Position numbers and translations under genes: made by a program
The notes under the pieces: model-generated
Database searches by the model: none
Told to the model about the DNA's origin: nothing
Seen by the model: only the letters and a program-made list of their open reading frames with translations
NCBI RefSeq assembly: GCF_004027225.2
Contig: NC_044302.2
Span: 40,034,510 to 40,098,509 of the forward strand
From: Strigops habroptila
Taxonomy: Eukaryota > Chordata > Aves > Psittaciformes > Psittacidae
Reading direction: 5' to 3'
Length of the DNA stretch: 64,000 bases
In this document: positions 33,101 to 45,895 of the stretch, piece by piece
How positions within the stretch are numbered: the stretch's first letter is position 1
Layout: the number at the start of each line of letters is the position of its first letter

Positions 33101-36100
33101 TACACACCCAGCCAGTCACCCTTTCAGCATGTGGTGGCTGTGATCTGTAACTGGCAGTGCAACAACATGTAAGATGTGGAACAGTCTCTCTCATCCCACG
33201 TTGCTCACTGAAATAACCCTTGTCTTTGCCTTCAACAAACAAAATATCTTCATTAGGATGACAGAAAATAACCCAAAGATGCCCACTTACTGTTCTTTGG
33301 ACTAGTTTCTTGTTACTGCCTGTGCTGCATGTTCCGTTCAAAACATCTTAGACCATCAAGCATTTTCCCCCTCTGCCTCATGGAAATGTTGCGTTTGACT
33401 TTGCTTGGGAATCACCTGCTTCAATGACTGTATCTCAGATTATCAGTCTTTCTCTTGCCCTTGCACCAAGAGAAATTCAGAGGGACTTGCTTCTTGTTCC
33501 TACTTGAACACAGATTTAAGAATGGATGGTCTGTGTCCTTTCACTGCTCTCTCCAAAAGAAATACTGCTCATAGTAACAGTCCAGCTACCTTGCATATTT
33601 TTCAGATCAGCAAGGAGAACAGTATTGTGCTGCAAGAACTGGACTTGCCCATGATTCAGAAGGCAGCCAACTTAAAAGACTGTTCAATCAGAATTGATTA
33701 CATTTACATTTTACTGTAGATAAGAAAAACCTCCTTTTATGTAATCTCTCAGGAATAACTGAAGTATAAGTGGGAAAAAAAAAAAACAAAACACTGAAAG
33801 AGGGTCATCCATACACTTCCACAGACTTACCCTTGAAAATCTACAGCTGCACCTATATTAAAAGAAAGCTTTCCATGCTGATATTTTGTGCTGTCACAGA
33901 CATACCGCTAAAAAAAGAATATTTTAACAGAAAGTACAGATATTATTCCGTGTCATCATCTTAAGTACACCCAATAAAACATTTGTAAATATTTGAGATA
34001 CTATTGTGGACTTCAACAGTGAACTGCATAGTTAAGTACTAATAGTGCTCATTCTCTCACAACTGGTAACCAGGTGTGTTCAGAAAATTAAACTTGCTAG
34101 CATTTCAAAAGATGTATACATGGAACAACATCACAGCACTGTCAAGGCTGGAGGGAAGAAGAGAAAATTGAGGGATAAAAATGGTTCACACAAGAGAAGA
34201 AAGCAGGAAACATGAAGAAGAAGAATATAGAGGTTAAAAAGACAACCCCCACAAGAAAAAATACCTCCCTTGTAAATATACTCATTGCTATTGGCCTTCA
34301 GGCAATGTATCAATATTAAAAGTAGCCTCTACCAATAACTTTGTGTCCTCAAAGCAGTATTTGATCATTAATATACCTGCTGCAAATATTGTTGCAAATA
34401 TTGTTTGATATTTATAATCTATTAAGTTTTTTAGTAAAATACTGTCCCACCTGGGTGGAGTTGTAAAAAAAATTTTATGTTACACTATCACAGTAATCCT
34501 ACAATGAGAAAAACCTACATATCACCCCTATTGAGGTCTTACAAAGGTTGAGATAAGACAACTGTGCATTGCCTAGCAGTCCTGCTTACCCATCCCAGGT
34601 ACCTAACAACCTTTTTACAGCAGCATCTCCTTGTTGGCTGATATTTGGTTAATGGCCTATTATATTCAACTCCTCTTCTACCATATGGTTTTCTGATGCT
34701 GAGTTTAGAAAAAAACAAAGCAGAGGACTGATGGCTATGGCTCTATGCTAGGGATGGTGAAACAGCCCCTCTCACCTTCTGTTGCCTGAGTTGTCTTGCA
34801 GAGGAAAGGATGACTGTGTGTTCCAATACTCCCAGATAAAACAGGGATTTAGGATGGCTATTTGTATATGAAATCAACCTTAACCATCCAGAAGTATTTT
34901 AAAGGCTGAAAAATTATCCACAAGTATTTTAAAGGGTAGTGAAAAGGCAGCAAAGATAAGAATGGTTTTCATTTGCACCAGGTGTGCAACTGGAGACAGC
35001 AGTGAATGTAGCAGCTGGCCCATTACCAACCATGGCAGAATCACTTGTACAGCCCCCATAATTGCACAAGAGTGCTCAGAGAAAAGTGCTTAACCCCAAG
35101 CTTTTGCAGAACGTACATTATGTGAACCTGGTATGGCTCATTTCAAGTACCAGAAAAGGTAAAGCGGTGGGTCAGGAAAGCATCTGGTATCCAGCTCTGC
35201 ACTCAGATCCTTCTTCCAGGCTGAAACATTCTGCTTCACTGCTGGCTAGACAAACTGAGCAAGATTTGGCATAGAACAGAACTAGCACCACCACCTCTCT
35301 GTTGTGAATAAAGTAAAACACCAGCCATGCACACTTAGCAGGCAAACTTTGCTCCGCTAATAGGTCAGAGTACCCACATGTTTTTCCTGCCACTAGACAC
35401 CGAGTCTTTCATATTGGCTACTGAAGTACTGCTCATTAAAAAAATTATAAGCTACAGATAGCCACAACTTTAAAAACTGCCTATTGCATTGTAAGAACAA
35501 CATTTTAAAGAAATTTAAAGTATCCCAGCTCAATTTTTTTGAAGTATTTAAGCTGTTGTTGAGCAATTCACACTACCACACTACTTAAATACCAGTTTTT
35601 AGTATCTATCACACCAAACTCCTTTTTAAAGTGTTTTGAAACCTTCAATTGTTTAAAATGTGCTTCTGCTTTGTAAACACTTACCACAGTCTGAGTAATT
35701 TCTAAGTATTATTTTTGACAGCCAGAGCAGCAAAATATCTGTATCAATCTACACGCTTTTACAGACTCTTTTTAATCAAGAACCTATGTTTAACCGCTGT
35801 TTAAAACTTAGGCTGTCAAAAAGCATGAGCTCACGGTGGTAGGCATGGGACAGATATGCAATAAATTACAATCCCTGCATAAATGCATTTAATTTATCTC
35901 AGTCAAATATACTGGATAAATGACTTAATTCTTCTCACTTCCTTTCTCAGAAACTATTCAAACTGTTCTACATATGCCATTGACAGCACTGCTACATAAT
36001 GTTATACTTAATTTCATGAGGTAAACAGTCGTACAGGACTACTCAAACACAGTTAATTCAAAAGACTTAAATTTTCATGTATTATTCTAAACAATTTTGA

Positions 36101-38724
36101 TGTCCTCAGGAACAAAGGTCTATGCTGTAAAGTATACACACCTCCTGTCCCTAAATAATAAAAAAAAGACACATTTTTGGAGAAAACCATTTTGGAGGAC
36201 AGAAAGAAAGCAATTAACCATATTAAAAATTCCAACATGCAACAGGAGATGCCTTTAATTTTATTAATTTTTGGTTATTTTTGGCCTGACACAATTCCCA
36301 GGCATGGGTGGCTGTTGCTTTATGCAGGGATATACAGACGTCTTTGCAGCACAAACCTGAGACCAAAAGCAACAAGAGAAAGACAGAAAAGACCTAATAC
36401 TATAGCCACACCTAGTACTTTGTCATAGCTGGGCTCAGTTTAGCTGGACTAACCTGGAAGTAGGGTGGGATGACACAGATATGAGTAGCAAACAGATCCA
36501 GGAAAAGAAAATGGAAAAGAGCTGGCAGTCCTGGTGAGGAGTTGGGGTGACACTACCTGCAGCTGCCAGCACTCTACTCTGTTTCACTAAGGTAGAAGAG
36601 GCAAAGCTTTTCAAGCAGTGTTCATTCTCAGGGCAGCTGTCTGCCCATAAATTAAGGTACTACTTCAACTGTTAGTTTACCCTTTGGCTATCTGAGAAGA
36701 ATAATATAGCTCAGTTTGCTGATGATGCATAGCAATTAACCATGGAAAAATATGTTGTGTATTACTGCCACTGCTGTATGAAATATTTCTAATTGCTTCT
36801 AAATCAAAAGACATTGCCTAGGTTTGCAACAAAGCAGCAGTAGTATTTGCTATTTGTTATTATTAAGTACCTACAATTACATTGAACTCAACGTGCTACC
36901 ACTTCTTTAATTTAGAGGAAAAATACTGCCAACATACTTGTCACCAAACTGCAATAATCCAAGTAATATTCAAGGGCTGATGTCCACAATGTGACCAATG
37001 TGAGCTAGTCATTATGTCTATTGGGTCTCCCCCAGTGTTTTGACAATTATATCAACATCTCCCAGAGTACAATACCATGGTTAGCCACTTCCGTTCTTGA
37101 CACTGCTCAAGGTTTGTACAACTTACCTCAGCAGCAATGCTGCTGGAACATCTTACACCTAATCTTCTTTAAGAAGTGGTATTTTCAAATCCACCACTTA
37201 AAGATCAGAAGACAAAATGAGACCTTTACATTCATCTGGCTATAAAAATGCAGGTAGGGAATTTCACTCAGTAGAACAGCCCTACCAAAGGCTTCCTCCT
37301 TAATGGTTAATATCAAGGAAATCATTAATAAGAAAATTGGAAAGTTAAATGAAATTACAAATAACAAAATTAGCACCATGAAACAACCCATTTTTCCCAT
37401 TTGCAGGTCTCTGAACAAATCCCTGACTGTCAGATGTCAAGTTGACCATTCCGTCCTCCAAGTAGCAAGTAGGAAGCTTAGCCAGCTGTCAGGTTAAAGC
37501 CTTGTGTTAGTTCACAGAAATATGTGTAGTATCTCAGACTCACATGCATTAACGCTGAATGGATCAAACTGCAGTTTCCATAGTCAAGCAGAAGGGCAGA
37601 ACCAAACCACACATGTAAATCTAACACATGTAAATCTGATCTCCACACAGAAAAGCTTTGTGCATTTTCAGAACGAGCTTCCAACGAAGCCAGTATAGCA
37701 ACCATAGCACAGCAAAAACCAGCAGGTTAGATTTAACCGAGCTGCCACAGCTGATAGCAGAAGTACAGAGGTACTACGTGAGCTGCATGACCCACTCTGA
37801 GCTCTGCTTCCCACTGGCTCTGAAGTTCCCAGATGTCCCTCTGCGAGGCAGCTCTGTGGCTGCAGGAACAACTGCAGAGCTTCACCTCCTGAAACTGAAA
37901 CTGGATTTCCTGCAAGCCTACTAGTTCAAGCAGAAAATGCAGAAAAAAAGGTTTCTCTGAATGAAAAATATTAAAAGACATGAGAAGGTCCGGGGCTGCC
38001 AACACCAATCACCCAGTATCAAATTAAAATCTCAAAGCGGTTTTCTATGAATTCCTTAACTCAAATTCCATGGTTCCCTCCTATTCAGTGAGCTAAGCAA
38101 GCCTGAAATAATTCATCTTTGTCATTTGAGCCATCTTTGAAGTAAATATAAACAACAAAACTCGCTGGCAGTGCAGTGTGACTTCAGAAATCAGCATGAG
38201 ACAGAAATGCATTATGGGCTGAGATGTGCCTGCAGATTTAGACTAAAGAACCAGCATATTTAAAACACCAGTTTTACATACCCAACCACCATGCTGAGAC
38301 TTGCAGAAAAGGCAGGTAAGGAGGACAGTGCCAGGTAAGCAAGAAAAGATAGGCACAAATAAATTCTGAATGTACAGGGCCAAGTTGAACAAGAGCCTTG
38401 TAACTAAAGAGATTTGTGCTAAATCCTGAAATGAGTACCTTGGAAAGAAAGACCACTACAGATTGTTAGCAATTGCTATTGGATATCAGACTTCATTGCC
38501 ACATAGCTGTCATTATGCACTAGGCTAACACTAAAGGGTTATGGAATTTCACGTCAGTGATGACATCATATGGATGTACGTAAGAAACAATTTTTTAAAT
38601 TGAGCTGATTTCAGTTAGACTTCTCCACGTAGAGAAAATGTAATAAGGAGGAAAGAAAGATTGCTAATGAGAGACTTTTTGTCTTTGTTGGCTTACAAAC
38701 TTGTGAAATTCTGACTTCTATAAT
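27173..38724. other. gene-free stretch of about 11.5 kb
   Basis: No exons or mobile elements recognised. It is AT-rich unique sequence with short A/T runs. A relatively GC-balanced segment near 28870-28990 contains TCF-like (GATCAAAAG) and OTX-like (TAATCC) motifs and could be a regulatory element, but nothing in the sequence alone proves it. Confidence 0.5.
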
Positions 38725-39292
38725 GCCATCCAGAGGGACCTTGACATGCTTGAGAGGTAGGCCAATGCCAACCTCATGAAGTTCAACCAACCCAAGTGCA
38801 AGGTCCTGCACCTGGGTTGGGGCAATCCCAGGCACAGCTACAAGCTGGGAGGAGAAGTGATTCAGAGCAGCCCTGCAAAGAAGGACTTGGGGCTGAGGGA
38901 ACTGGGGTTGTTCAGCCTAGAGGAAAGGAGACTGAGGGGAGGTGGTTATGTCTTTCTACAACTACATGAAAGGAATTTGTAGCAAACTGGGGGTCGGTCT
39001 CTTCTTCCAAGTAACAAGTAATAGGACAAGAGAAAATGGCCACAAGCTGTGTCAGGGGAGGTTTAGATTGGATATTAGGAAAAATTTCTTCACTGAAAGT
39101 GTTGTCAAGCATTGGAACAAGCTGCCCAGGGAAGTGGTGTAGCCACCATCCCTGCAGGTATTTAAAAGACATGTAGATGTGCTGCTCAGGGGCATGATTT
39201 TGTGGTGGACTTGACAGTGTCCGGTTAACAGTTGGACTTGATGATCTTAAAGGTCTTTTCCAACCTAAACTGTTCTATAATTCTATGATTTT
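38725..39292 (+). mobile_element. CR1 LINE fragment with internal deletion
   Basis: The 5' part, which begins GCCATCCAGAGGGACCTTGAC, matches ORF2 upstream of the segment where the 26580 copy starts. At about 38892 it jumps directly to the LFSLEERRL region, so roughly 300 bp of ORF2 are missing. The 3' tail ends in TTCTATAATTCTATGATT. Clearly old and diverged. Confidence 0.9.
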
Positions 39293-40278
39293 GTTCATAT
39301 AAAGAATGCACATACACTAGTAAAATGTTAAAAAAGAGTCAGTTAAATATTGATTTATAATCCAAATCAGTATGTCAAAAAACAGTTCTAACGTCTTCCA
39401 AGTTTTTCATCAAACTAGTGAAGAGACACTGGAAATATCTCATTTGGAAATGATTCATTCATAAAGATCATGATTTTATATGACCTAATGTTTTTTAAAA
39501 TTCTTGCACTGAATGCAGATGATCTATTACACAAAAGTTTTGAAATGACAGAGTAGAAAAGCATACATAATACTGCAATAAAAACACTCGTATCATCTAA
39601 AGACTTTAAGGTCTTCTTCATGGCTGCTTGGATTTTCACGGCACTGGTGAATCATATACATTCTCCAAAACCAAAAGCAGAAGATTTTCCCTTAGTTGTT
39701 AGGAGCTCAGACAAGTATATCATACCACCCTGTCTGTGACACACAGCACAGCAAATCTGACCTTGTCCAATAGAGAAATGTTCATCATGACCAGCCAGGG
39801 TTCATGTTCAGTAATATTTCACATGAAAAATACAATTCCCTAATGGAAGTATTTCAAATGTGAAGGGAAAAGGCCTCAAAACAGAGCATATAATTTTCAT
39901 GGTTTCTTCCTCCTCCAGATAAGCACCTTTTCTATCAAGCAATGATGATTCAAGTCATTTTAGTTAACATTAAAGTAATGTTCTATATATCACTTTGAAT
40001 CAAAGATGGCAAAATATAACCTTTTCTCTATCCTCTGATATGGTTAGCTATAGGAATTGCAGTGCCTTTAGTAAATGTGATTACACCAAAAGAGAGGATG
40101 ATAATAGCACAGATATTGTTACCACAAAGCCACAAATAGTTTTAACTTGATTGTTTCCATTTGCTCAATATATAAGTCAATTAAATGGATGTTACTGAAG
40201 CCAGGAAATATTAATACTTGTTGTGTTAGAATAGCACTGTACAGATAAAACCAATATGATACGGCTGCACGTGGCAAC
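39293..40278. other. noncoding stretch
   Basis: Nothing recognised. Confidence 0.5.
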
Positions 40279-40850
40279 TGTCCTGGGTTCAGCTATAGCA
40301 GTCATTTTTCTCCTGCTTAGTAGCTGGTGCAGTGCTGTGTTTTTTAACTTTCAGCCTGGGAACAACGCTGATAACACCGATGTTTTTAGTTGTTGCTAAG
40401 TAATGTTTATTCCAACCAAGGACTTTCTCAGTCTCATGCTTTGCCAGGGAGGAGGGGAAGCCGGGAGGAAGAAGAGACAGGACACCTGACCCAAACTAGC
40501 CAAAGGGGTATTCCATACCACAGCACGTCATGCCCAGTATATAAACCGGGGGGAGTTACCCGGAAGGCCCAGATCACTGCTCGGGTCAGGCTGGGTATCG
40601 GTCGGCGGGTGGTGAGCAATTGTATCCTCTCCCCTTGTTATTTCACTAATCGTTATTATCATTGGTGGTAGCAGTAGTGGTTTTGTGTTATACCTTAGTT
40701 GCGGGACTGCTCTTATCTCAACCCGTGGGAGTTACATTCTTCCCGTTCTCCTCCCCATCCCTCCGGGAGCGGGGGGAGGAAGAAGGGGGGGGGGGGAGTG
40801 AGCGAGCGGCTGTGTGGTTCTGAGTTACCGGCTGGGCTCAAACCACGACA
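40279..40850 (+). mobile_element. solo LTR of the provirus family
   Basis: 572 bp, TGTCCTGGG to CACGACA, very close to the provirus 5' LTR and sharing several of its diagnostic variants. CAAC occurs at both borders (40275-40278 and 40851-40854), a 4-bp match. The family otherwise makes 5-bp duplications, so one base was probably lost or changed. No internal sequence follows. Confidence 0.93.
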
Positions 40851-42129
40851 CAACTAAACACAATCTTATGGCAGCTCATATTGTTACGTCCTCATCTAGA
40901 TTATTTTGGGGATTTCCTAATTTGATCCAAGTTTGGATTTCTTTCTCCTTAATTTATTGCTGGCTCACTACAAACCTTTGGAAGCCATGAACTTTCAATG
41001 CCTTTAAAAGGCATTGAATGTGTTTCTTAATCCTTGGTTTTTATCATGATGAGAGAAGTCTTCTATCAAGATACATCAATGAGAAAATAATTACTTAAAA
41101 GGTTACTTGCAGCTTCAAAGTTTGAGAATTACTAATCTAGATTTTGCTTTGGAAACACCTCAGCAGGTCAAAAATTGAATCATTATCTCCTTTATTACAA
41201 AGAATAAACATCACCTCAAAAGGGCAGTGTTAAATGTTGGTGAGATATCTTCAGAGCTTGTTAGGGTAGCTTCCTGGGGACAGGCAAAGCACCAGATCAC
41301 ATCATTTGCAGTGTTCACTCTAGGAATAACAGGGGCATATCTCAGGTTATCCTAGTCAGGAGATAAAAGGGAAGAGAAAAGCCAGTCCCAGGAATAGTGA
41401 GAAACATTGGATATCCTGCTGATATGCAGGGGGATTTGCCAAGATGCAGGTAAAATTTACATAATGTGCACATCTCAGTGCACCATGTTAACATGCTGGG
41501 TTCAATCGTAAAATGGAAGAAGTTAAAAACAATCAATGGCTGCTTCAGTGAGAAACGGACAAAATGGAACAAGTTGTCATTATCACCTATGCATGACACC
41601 TATGATACCAGCTGGGAAAGGAGAATCCAACAATTATATATGCAGAAGGAAGAAATCCTGGAGCACTTTAGCACCAAGATAAATTGGTCATTTTGACTAA
41701 TACATATAGATTTTTGCAAATTGATTTATCTCTTAAATTACTCCAAAATTGTTAACAAATTAGTCTTTCCAACAATGTAGTTATCATCTTTGCCTTTGCT
41801 AAATAAACACTACATTCATGACTAACAAGGGAATTCCCATTTTAGATCTTAGAGGAGATTTAATGTATTCATGTTATTAATGATTTATAACACTTTCCCT
41901 CAGATTTCACTCATTCTGCTGCTGAAGAATCTTTTTTTAAATTAGATCTTCTGTGACAGATGTCTATGCATAACATTCATGCAGGGGACTGTCATCAGCA
42001 TACTGAGGAAATATTTTAAATGTTTAAGAAAGTATTATTAATGTAACAAAGCAGATCATAGTAATGAATGAAGAATCACAGCACTGGAACCAAAGTCTAT
42101 TTTTTCATTATTAGAAAGAAATTTCTAAT
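40851..42129. other. noncoding stretch
   Basis: Nothing recognised except an inverted repeat at 40994-41018. Confidence 0.5.
40994..41018. repeat. perfect 12-bp inverted repeat
   Basis: TTCAATGCCTTT and its reverse complement, separated by a single A. Confidence 0.9.
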
Positions 42130-42263
42130 TTGGACAGGGCTTTGAGCAACCTGGAGTGGAAGGTGTCCCTACCCATGGCAGAAGGGTTGGAACTAGATGA
42201 TCTTTAAGGTCCTTTAAGGACCTTTAAGGTCCCATACAACCCAAACTCTTCAGGATTCTATGA
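42130..42263 (+). mobile_element. CR1 LINE 3'-tail fragment
   Basis: Contains TTTGAGCAACCTGG, GGAACTAGATGATCTTTAAGG and a degenerate GGATTCTATGA end. A local duplication of the CTTTAAGGTCC/GGACCTTTAAGG block gives a small palindrome. Confidence 0.9.
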
Positions 42264-42644
42264 AATTCCAGTCCAAGCATTCCTGGTATTTTCAGGTGTC
42301 CTAGACACAGTTTTATAGAAATCCTTACATACCATCAGACTTATAAAAGACTGAAATTCTTACACAGTTCTGGCTTGGGTATCTTTAGACTATCACTTTT
42401 CTGAGGAAATGGAAAAATAGAAAGTGAAAAGTTTCCCAGTTGTTTGCACAGTACAGTAGGACTTTGGAAACTTAGTTTAAGAACCTGTTCTACTTATCCG
42501 TTACAAGGTCATGAGCAAGTCAGGTAGCTTCCATGTGCCAAATTTGTCCATTATTCTGATGAGTTTAAAAGTTATGAAAATGGTGGCTACATAAATAATA
42601 CCAGCAGGAAGGTTGGGGCAAGTACTCTGCAACGAAGGTATCAG

Positions 42645-42675
42645 TACCAAATCAAAACTGATTTTTGATTTGGTA
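42645..42675. repeat. perfect 13-bp inverted repeat
   Basis: TACCAAATCAAAA at 42645-42657 and its reverse complement at 42663-42675, spacer 5 nt. Confidence 0.9.
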
Positions 42676-45600
42676 TGGCAAATACTCATCCAAGAGCTTT
42701 TAAGAAAAATCCACCTAAAAACCCTAGACATCACTCCTTTTTAAGATTTTCTGAAACAAAATACTGTAGAAAACTTACGATGCAAAATAACTGTTTTAAT
42801 TACTAGTAAGTTTAGCCTAGAATAATAGCTAATATTGTGGGGTTAATTAAGTTAAGAGGTAAGCATCGGCAACTTCTGAATCTTGAACTTTTTTCTTGCT
42901 GTGCTTGGATGAAAATTAAATATAGCATAATCACATATATAAGTACTGGAGAAAGATACTGATATTTGAGCTTTCAAAGGACAGCATTCCATCTGACTGT
43001 ATTGTCAGAATTGAGTTAACCTATGAATCTGTAAGCAGCACTCTACAGCACTGCTGCTGATTTCATTCTTCTTTCTGTCTGTCTGGATTTTTAATTAAAC
43101 AAAACTTTCAAGAAACTTATTATCAGAGCCTATTCTTCAGGTTCTCTGAAATGATTGATTAGCATCACTCCACTTATTTTGTAACGGTACCGCAATCAAT
43201 GAAAGCAATTACACTCATAATAGAATGCACAGAGAAACACAAGATTTGATGACCCTTTAAAACTTCAATTATCCCTGCAGCTAAATAATACTGCTAAAAC
43301 ACTCCACCTATATTAATGATTTATGCTGCTGACCAGTCCTAATGTGCTTAACCACTTGCTGTACTAATTAGACAGGCTACCTGGAGTTTCTGCTTTTCTC
43401 TCATTTTGGGTTACAGAACATGGCCTTCATGTAACAGTTTTTTGGTGGCTAACAACAGATTAAGGACACAATTATGTGCCTCTAATTCTGGTTTTAGCAG
43501 AACTTTGTTTTCATTATCTGGCCATAAGGAATGCCATGAGAACAATATTGATATTCAAACTGCACAAGACATAACATTTCTGGACAAGCAGCACATTTTC
43601 CATCTTCATTTGAATGCAAACAAGCAGTTACACAGCAGAAAGAAAGCATTAGATGTATGTTCATCTAAAAAAATCTACATCTTAGAATACCCTTGTGGTT
43701 GTTTTTACCACATGGATCTTGAAAAGTTTAAGCAATGTATTTGTTGTTTTCCACACATCACAAACCTGTGACAGAACCATAGCAGAGACACTTATTTCCC
43801 ACAAACAATAGATCTGTGTCTGAAAAAAATAAAACTCCAGCTTCACTTGTTGGAAGAGCACACCCTCCTTCTCACTAGCTCCTTCCTCTTGCCTCATACG
43901 CCCAAAGGAGCTCCCAGATCACTGAATAGATGAACCAGAATGGGTTTTAACTGGCAGCTTAAATTGGAGATCACCATCTAAGATTATCAGGACTCTTTAT
44001 ATATATTTGAATGCCACTTCTTCATATTGTAAGCTTCAAAGGAGGAATCAGCAGTTTCAAGACGCGGGGTGCACACAAAGTTAATGTAGTGTTTAATTAA
44101 TTCCATTCTACATAACAATGCTTGTTAATCAAATCAGAAATTCAAACCGTGTATACATTTGCATATTCCTTCATGACAACAAAAAAAAGCAAAATAATAG
44201 ATTGTTTAATGGTGCATTGTTGCTTGGAGTTAAAGAGTGATGATATAGTATTAGTGATGAGCAAACTGAGCATTATTTATAGCACTGAATTTATTACTTA
44301 CTGATAACATCCATCCCATCTTTGTATCAGCAGAAATTTGTTAAAAACTAATTACCTTACAGAATTTTTGCCAACTGAGAAGTTTCAGTGTTTCTCAAAG
44401 TGCAGTTTGCACTAGCATGGTGACTTCAGCTACTCGACACAATGACTTGCTTCAAAATAACCTTAAAAAACCCACATAAATGCTAAAGATCCAAGCAAGA
44501 AGCATTGTAAGTTTCAAACTAGCATTACGAAATAAAAACTGAATGGAACAACTTCTGTATCAGCTAAAATCAATGATTACAGGCAGGAAACTGGCATAAC
44601 CAAGCTGCTCTAGAGAAGACAGAGTTTACTGACAGTAAAACCAAAAAGCATGGAAATGCATTCGCAGCACGTCTGAAAACACAGCATGGGCTCCAAACAC
44701 CAATTCACAGCCAAGAACAGAAGGGACCAGTGAACAACTATGCTGACACAGTGTACGGATCACATCTTTTTTTTCCTCTGAGACCTTCAATTTTTATAAA
44801 AGGCACGTGCTAAGGTCTGTTGCAAAATGTGGCTAGAACTGTTAAAATTCATAAATTACTTTTCCCTAACAAAAGGATTTTCAAATTCATTGCATGTAAC
44901 ATGGAACATCTACTCCTTGTGTAAAAGGACATCAAAATAGTGCAGTAATACCACTAATACAACTTGTTCTATGTTGAAGCAAATAAACCAGAAGAGATCG
45001 AAATAGGAAATTAATGAGCATTTAACAGCTAAGGTTACTAGAAACCTTGCATTAGGCAATCAATAACTGTAGTAAAAAGCCAGAAATATGTCCAAGTACA
45101 TTTTGCTATTTCATGTACAAACCAGGAGTAATTTCGAGCTACATGCAGAACATGAATAATTATTCTGAGTTAATGCAACCATGATAATTAAAGCACTTGA
45201 AACAGAATGGTGATTGGCACTACCAGAGCATAAAGGGGTGCTAGTAACAAACATAGCATCTCTGGTGGGAGGGAGAGACACAAGTAATTACTACCTGCAG
45301 ACCACTGAGGAGTTCATTGAGATATGAAATGTGAGGGAAATGGCAGTGTATTAACAAACCAGTGTCTTTATCAAATCTATAATTTCAGTATCCAGGGTTA
45401 CGCTCCTGGCTGGCTGGAGTCAGGCTCTCTGCTCCCAAGCATGCCTGTGGGCTGTACTGCCTTGTGCAAGGTCCTCTGGGGGAGCAGGACCCAGAGGCCA
45501 GGAACCACACAGATGGCTTTGAGAGAGAGGTTTCTTCAGTCCATTATCAGTCATGTGCAAATTCATTAGAGTTGTTATCATCTTCTGTGGTCTGCTTTTA

Positions 45601-45873
45601 TTTGCTCTTCATAAAACAACCCTAAGGCAAACAAACCACTGACTTAAAGTACAGCCTGGTCCTTTCAGGAATTACTTTAAAATAGCGAAAAAGCCGTTAA
45701 TGTAGCATGTCTTTTGGTTGTTGATTCTGTCAATCACCTAGCAACAAAGTGACAGAGCGCTCCATTAAATATACATGTTAAAATCTTGGAGTACAGAGAA
45801 TAGTAAAGATGTTTACAGCCAGACTCTGTTTTCATGATGGTTAAATTTATACGCAAAGAACCGCCTCCTACCT

Positions 45874-45895
45874 GGTGGTAGGTGCACCTACCACC
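45874..45895. repeat. 22-bp perfect palindrome
   Basis: The arms GGTGGTAGGTG and CACCTACCACC meet at the GTGCAC centre with no spacer. The match extends imperfectly to CTGG/CCAG outside after a two-base slip. Confidence 0.92.

Noticed and set aside
43406..43771. 121-codon plus-strand frame
   Set aside because: No domain or splice context; composition looks like translated noncoding DNA.
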